Source: Pontiella desulfatans
Lineage (GTDB): Bacteria > Verrucomicrobiota > Kiritimatiellia > Kiritimatiellales > Pontiellaceae
Length of the DNA stretch: 8,815 nucleotides
Assembly (NCBI GenBank): GCA_029287275.1
Contig: JARFRL010000353.1
Location: 1 to 8,815, forward strand
Direction: 5' to 3'
Numbering within the stretch: the first letter of the stretch is position 1; each line of letters opens with the position of its first letter. The notes beneath the pieces are model-generated. The model saw only the letters and a list, made by a program, of their open reading frames with translations. It ran no database searches and was not told the origin of the DNA. This document shows, piece after piece, positions 5,876 to 8,815 of this stretch. The translations under genes were made by a program, and so were the position numbers.

Positions 5876-6115
5876 ATGCCCAAAACCAATCAAAAGAAAA
5901 TCATTCGATTATTAGGCGTGGGATTTGACGCGGAGGATGGCCATGTACGCGTCACCAAGGCAGAGAATTACGACGTTTTGATGGGATCGGACGAGAGCCA
6001 CGATTACATCCACAAGCTTATTCAGAAAATCGAGGACGAACTGAAAGCGCGCGACCTGAAGTTGGATGATTTGACGCCCGAGGAATTCGGAGCGTTCGTT
6101 AAATCGATCCAATAA
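5876..6115 (+). CDS. conserved-looking small protein of unknown function
   Basis: The 79-residue product begins with a basic stretch MPKTNQKKIIRLLGVGFD, continues with GHVRVTKAENYDVLMGSDESHDY and ends in a charged helical region (about 43-79). No signal peptide, membrane segment or known catalytic motif is visible, so it is probably cytosolic. I recall similar short proteins with an RLLGVGxD...DGHVRVT opening in Verrucomicrobia and Planctomycetes, none with a known role, but this is memory and not a search. The ATG is preceded by an A/T-rich stretch and only a distant AGG, so the ribosome binding site is weak. It is divergent from tRNA-Gln and convergent with the radical SAM gene, from which only 7 bases separate it, so it stands alone. 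Confidence 0.75.
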   Translation: MPKTNQKKIIRLLGVGFDAEDGHVRVTKAENYDVLMGSDESHDYIHKLIQKIEDELKARDLKLDDLTPEEFGAFVKSIQ

Positions 6116-6122
6116 TCCCAAA

Positions 6123-7094
6123 CTATCGCCAAATCCCGGGAATCGCGGCCGCGCACGTCGGACAGGTTCCATCAGCGCGGGCGCGGTTTTGAACGCGATA
6201 ACCGTCCCGTTCGATTAATAAGGTTTCGCAGTTCGGGCACCGCGTGGAATCACCTTCCGCGCCGGACATGTTTCCTACGTAGACGAACTTCAAGCCGGTT
6301 TCTCTGGCGATCTGGCGCGCGCGGCGAATCGTCGTCTCGGGGGTTGGTGGCAGATGGCGGAGTTTGTTGCGTGGGAAAAACCGAGAAAAATGAAGCGGCG
6401 TTTCCACGCCGAGATGTTCACCGACCCATTCACAAAGCGCCTTCGTTTCATCTTCGGAATCATTGAGCGAAGGAATGATGAGATTCGTGATCTCCAGGAA
6501 AACCCCCTTCTCTTTCATGATTTTCAAAGCCTTGAGAACGGGTTTCAATCGGGCGTCGCATATATCGCGGTAGAAATCATCATTGAAGGACTTCAGATCC
6601 ACGTTCGCCGCGTCGATATATTCACAAACGCGCTCCAATGGCTTCGGATTAAAGTAAGCGGCCGTTACGAGAACGTTTTTAAGACCGGAAGCGGCCGCGG
6701 TTTCGCAGCAATCAAGGGTGTATTCGTAAGAAACAAGTGGTTCGGTGTACGTGTAGGCGATCGCGGGCGATCCCCTTTCAAGGGCCAAATCCGTTATGGC
6801 CCGCGGAGAAAAAGCTGGGCCGGCTGAATGTGTTGATTGCGATATTTCAAAGTTTTGACACTGCTTGCAGTGTAGATTGCAGCCAGCGGTTCCGACGGAC
6901 AGAATGGAGGATCCCGGAAGAAAATGATAAAGCGGCTTTTTTTCAACAGGATCCAGATGTATCGCGCACGGATGGCCATACGTAACGCATTCGATTCGGC
7001 CATCAACATTTCGCCGCGCGTAACAGTCCCCATATTCACCTTCTTCCAATTCACAGGCTTTCGGGCAAAGTGGACATCTGGTTTTAGTCTTCAT
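6123..7094 (-). CDS. amrS: AmrS-type radical SAM enzyme (AmmeMemoRadiSam system)
   Basis: From the ATG at 7094 the product is 323 residues. It carries the radical SAM motif CNLHCKQC (Cys 72, 76, 79) in the family context GTAGCNLHCKQCQNFEISQ. An amino-terminal cysteine cluster RCPLCPKAC...GDC (Cys 7, 10, 14, 24) precedes it. HLDPVEKKPLYHFLPGS is characteristic of this group. A carboxyl-terminal pair of CxxC motifs (Cys 286/289 and 311/314) ends in IPGIWR. These features match the radical SAM member of the AmmeMemoRadiSam set, often mislabelled pyruvate formate-lyase activating enzyme. Such enzymes cleave S-adenosylmethionine at a 4Fe-4S cluster; the substrate is not established. The usual partners AMMECR1 and Memo are not in this window. 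The start overlaps the yajD stop by 11 bases; an ATG at 7106 is an alternative. It is the last gene of a three-gene operon. Confidence 0.88.
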   Translation of the reverse strand: MKTKTRCPLCPKACELEEGEYGDCYARRNVDGRIECVTYGHPCAIHLDPVEKKPLYHFLPGSSILSVGTAGCNLHCKQCQNFEISQSTHSAGPAFSPRAITDLALERGSPAIAYTYTEPLVSYEYTLDCCETAAASGLKNVLVTAAYFNPKPLERVCEYIDAANVDLKSFNDDFYRDICDARLKPVLKALKIMKEKGVFLEITNLIIPSLNDSEDETKALCEWVGEHLGVETPLHFSRFFPRNKLRHLPPTPETTIRRARQIARETGLKFVYVGNMSGAEGDSTRCPNCETLLIERDGYRVQNRARADGTCPTCAAAIPGIWR

Positions 7095-7440
7095 CCTTTC
7101 CAACATTTGGAAGCAACGCGTCCAGTCCCTCGAAGGCGCTGAATCCCCCACTTTTGAAGGCCTTTTCCGCCCCGCCGCCGAAGCCCTTCATCTTATGTTT
7201 TTCATGTTCGTTGTCGTGGCAGTAAACACACAACAACTCCCAATTGCTTCCGTCGGGCGGATTATTTTGATGGTTGTGGTCTTTATGGTGGACCGTCAGT
7301 TCTTTCAGTTTCGCGCCCTCGAACTCGCGCGCGCAACTTCCACATACGTGGGGAAATAGTTTAAGCGCCTTCGCTCGATACCCTTTTTCTTTTTCTGAAA
7401 TCTCTTGGTAAATGCGTTCCAAAGCATCCGATTTTTTCAT
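7084..7440 (-). CDS. yajD: YajD family HNH nuclease
   Basis: The 118-residue product closely resembles E. coli YajD. It has a GYRAKALKLFP opening, a zinc CxxC (Cys 33, 36), the HNH core LTVHHKDHNHQNNPPDGSNW (His 51-52) and a second zinc pair LLCVYCHDNEH (Cys 71, 74; His 75, 79). The Gly/Phe-rich tail SGGFSAFEGLDALL parallels the YajD end. HNH proteins of this type are small metal-dependent nucleases. The cellular role of YajD is not known and nothing here suggests restriction or homing. The ATG overlaps the upstream gene's stop (ATGA), and its own end overlaps the radical SAM gene, so translation is probably coupled across all three genes. A GAGGA sequence about 10 bases upstream may serve as ribosome binding site. 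Confidence 0.92.
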   Translation of the reverse strand: MKKSDALERIYQEISEKEKGYRAKALKLFPHVCGSCAREFEGAKLKELTVHHKDHNHQNNPPDGSNWELLCVYCHDNEHEKHKMKGFGGGAEKAFKSGGFSAFEGLDALLPNVGKDED

Positions 7441-8285
7441 TTCAAAATATCCTCGAGCGCTGATTTTAAATCTTCATGTTCAAACGTGTAACCCGCCGCG
7501 CTTAGTTTCTCGGGAACCACTCTCGCGCCGGAGAGTAACAGCGCGTCGGCCATTTCTCCGAAAAGCATTCTGGCCGCGAAAGCGGGCATCGGAAGTAGCG
7601 TAGGACGTCGCAGCGTCTTCCCCAATGTTTTAGTGAATTCATGATTAGTGACCGCGTTCGGAGCCACAAGATTTACCGGTCCATCCAGCTCGGTATCCAA
7701 CAGCAAGAAACGTATGGCACCAACCATGTCATCCAAGCTGATCCAACTCATGTATTGCTTGCCGTCTCCCAGAATCCCTCCCCCACCCATTTTAAAGGGA
7801 AAAAGCATTTTCTTGAGGGCCCCGCCTTCCGCGCTCAACACGATTCCCGTGCGCAGCTTAACCACACGTACACCCGCCTCTTCGGCGGGTTGGGTAGCCG
7901 CTTCCCATTGTGAACAAACAGCGGGAAGAAACCCAGAGCCGGGCTCACTTTTCTCGGTGAGCGTTTCCGCGAATCGATCGCCGTAATATCCTATGGCCGA
8001 TGCGGAAATGAAAATGGACGGTTTATCTTCGCTCTCCGCGATTTGTCGCGCCAGCGCCGCGGTACCATCCACCCTGCTGCGCTCTATCCGCTCCTTTTTA
8101 GCCGCGTTCCATCGTCCTTCGGCGATGCTCTCACCCGCTAAATGTACCACCGCGTCAACCCCCTTGAAGTTGATCGGCTTGCTTAAATCGCGGCTCAACC
8201 TTTCGACTTCATGATCCTCCGCTCTCAACCTTTCGAAAAGCGCCGCTCCAATCAAACCGTGCGACCCAGACATCAATATTTTCAT
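7437..8285 (-). CDS. TIGR01777 (YfcH/SDR39U1) family NAD(P)-binding oxidoreductase
   Basis: The 282-residue product is an atypical extended short-chain dehydrogenase, annotated in this family as an epimerase-like protein of unknown substrate. It shows the Rossmann motif GSHGLIG (Gly 7, 10, 13), the family signature HLAGESIAEGRWNAAKKERI (48-67), ISASAIGYYG (93-102, replacing the usual YxxxK region), LRTGIVLS (144-151), SWISLDDMVGAI (180-191) and a carboxyl DUF1731-like segment (about 235-282). The start at 8285 is chosen because GGAGGG lies 5 bases upstream; an ATG at 8297 overlaps that site and is less likely. It is the first gene of the operon with yajD and amrS and has its own promoter candidate. 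Length and motifs are complete. Confidence 0.92.
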   Translation of the reverse strand: MKILMSGSHGLIGAALFERLRAEDHEVERLSRDLSKPINFKGVDAVVHLAGESIAEGRWNAAKKERIERSRVDGTAALARQIAESEDKPSIFISASAIGYYGDRFAETLTEKSEPGSGFLPAVCSQWEAATQPAEEAGVRVVKLRTGIVLSAEGGALKKMLFPFKMGGGGILGDGKQYMSWISLDDMVGAIRFLLLDTELDGPVNLVAPNAVTNHEFTKTLGKTLRRPTLLPMPAFAARMLFGEMADALLLSGARVVPEKLSAAGYTFEHEDLKSALEDILK

Positions 8286-8309
8286 TTCTCCCTCCATAAG
8301 AACGGGATC

Positions 8310-8338
8310 TTAATATTTTTTTCAGAACAATCAAACAA
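8310..8338 (-). promoter_or_regulatory. promoter of the TIGR01777-yajD-amrS operon
   Basis: On the minus strand TTGTTT (plus positions 8333-8338) and TATTAA (8310-8315) are spaced by 17 bases. The start of transcription would fall near 8303, about 18 bases before the first ATG and just ahead of the GGAGGG ribosome binding site. The -35 box matches at three of six positions. Confidence 0.45.
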
Positions 8339-8404
8339 ACTGTCGCTTTGTTCGTTATCCATCGCTCTAGCTTACATGTGAATAAGCGCGGCTGAAGTGA
8401 TGTG

Positions 8405-8486
8405 AATTGGAGCAAAGATTCGAACCGGGATTATTGTTTGCAACTCCCTGTTGACCAATTGATTGTCGAGTGCAACTATCCTCGCC
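8405..8486 (-). other. tRNA-like sequence without a complete cloverleaf
   Basis: On the minus strand CCCGGTTCGAATC looks like a T-arm and is followed after a few bases by TTTGCTCCA, like an acceptor end with CCA. Upstream are AATTGG, like a D-loop, and TTGCAAA, like a Cys-type anticodon loop. The 3' half of the T stem, a matching 5' acceptor strand and a paired anticodon stem are missing, so it cannot be a normal tRNA. It may be a decayed tRNA gene or chance similarity. Confidence 0.3.
8451..8479 (+). promoter_or_regulatory. candidate mnmG promoter
   Basis: TTGACC (8451-8456) and AACTAT (8474-8479) are spaced by 17 bases, placing the transcript start near 8486 and a leader of about 28 bases before the mnmG ATG. 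No Shine-Dalgarno sequence lies in that leader. A TATATT just before the ATG is a second possible -10, which would give a nearly leaderless message. Confidence 0.45.
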
Positions 8487-8513
8487 CACTGGAAACCGGG
8501 TTGATTATATATT

Positions 8514-8815
8514 ATGAGTAAGTCTTGTTATAAAGTTATAGTCGTGGGCGGGGGACACGCCGGTTATGAAGCGGCGCTGGCATCCGCTAGAATGGGTGTT
8601 AAAACACTTTTAATCACGCTGAATAAAGACCTTATCGGTCGGCTTCCCTGCAATCCGGCCGTAGGAGGGATCGCTAAATCACATTTGGTCTCGGAGCTCG
8701 ACGCGCTCGGGGGCGAGCTCGGAAGAAATTCAGATTACACGGGCATCCAATACCGCATGCTGAACACCCGAAAAGGCCCCGCGGTGCAGTCGAACCGCAT
8801 CCAGTGCGATAAGGA
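8514..8815 (+). CDS. mnmG: tRNA uridine-5-carboxymethylaminomethyl modification enzyme MnmG, amino-terminal part
   Basis: One hundred codons are visible and the frame is open to the window edge. The product starts MSKSCYKVIVVGGGHAGYEA, with the FAD-binding GGGHAG (12-17). It continues with LPCNPAVGGIAKSHLVSELD (44-63) and GIQYRMLNTRKGPAVQSNR (77-95), landmarks of MnmG/GidA. With MnmE this FAD enzyme installs the cmnm5 or nm5 group on the wobble uridine of certain tRNAs. mnmG is commonly found near the replication origin, in keeping with dnaA and dnaN 3-6 kb away. No Shine-Dalgarno sequence precedes the ATG. The family match is unmistakable; completeness cannot be judged. Confidence 0.96.
   Translation, partial: MSKSCYKVIVVGGGHAGYEAALASARMGVKTLLITLNKDLIGRLPCNPAVGGIAKSHLVSELDALGGELGRNSDYTGIQYRMLNTRKGPAVQSNRIQCDK

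Noticed and set aside
8401..8486. A functional tRNA-Cys or other tRNA upstream of mnmG
   Set aside because: Acceptor, anticodon and T stems do not pair and the spacing from the anticodon-like loop to the T-loop is about three bases short, so only a tRNA-like relic is reported.
1..8815. CRISPR arrays, insertion sequences, prophage or defence genes
   Set aside because: No repeat-spacer pattern, transposase, integrase or terminal inverted repeats were seen. The HNH protein is of the housekeeping YajD type and not a restriction or homing enzyme.

Overview
The window looks like an origin-proximal stretch of a bacterial chromosome with base composition near half G+C. It holds dnaA, a dnaA-dnaN intergenic region with origin features, dnaN, a tRNA-Gln gene and the start of mnmG (gidA). 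The DnaA and DnaN sequences, together with a neighbour that joins a TonB-like amino terminus to a PA14-like domain, suggest the PVC group, most likely Verrucomicrobiota (Kiritimatiellae/Lentisphaeria-like). This placement comes from family memory and was not computed.

Left block (1-2380, all on the minus strand, read from right to left): a secreted Spy/CpxP-like protein with a proline-rich tail, then a TonB-like membrane-anchored protein with a PA14-like periplasmic domain, a short single-pass membrane protein, and the first 76 codons of a HIT-family protein. The last three are tightly spaced or overlapping and look like one transcription unit concerned mainly with the cell envelope.

Central block (2381-5662, plus strand): a 455-base gene-free region with candidate dnaA promoters and an A/T-rich palindrome, dnaA, a strong intrinsic terminator, a region with near-consensus DnaA boxes and an A/T-rich stretch (the best oriC candidate in the window), a promoter with a perfect TATAAT, and dnaN. 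recF and gyrB, which often follow dnaN, are absent. In their place are a minus-strand tRNA-Gln(CUG) gene and a plus-strand 79-residue protein of unknown function.

Right block (6123-8285, minus strand): three overlapping genes, read as a TIGR01777/YfcH-type sugar-nucleotide-epimerase-like protein, a YajD-type HNH nuclease and an AmrS-type radical SAM enzyme. A 228-base divergent intergenic region follows, with a promoter on each strand and a piece of tRNA-like sequence. The window ends inside mnmG on the plus strand.

No CRISPR array, insertion sequence, prophage or recognisable defence system is visible. The least explained parts are the Spy-like/TonB-PA14 gene pair, the small unknown proteins and the structured non-coding DNA around dnaA and mnmG.
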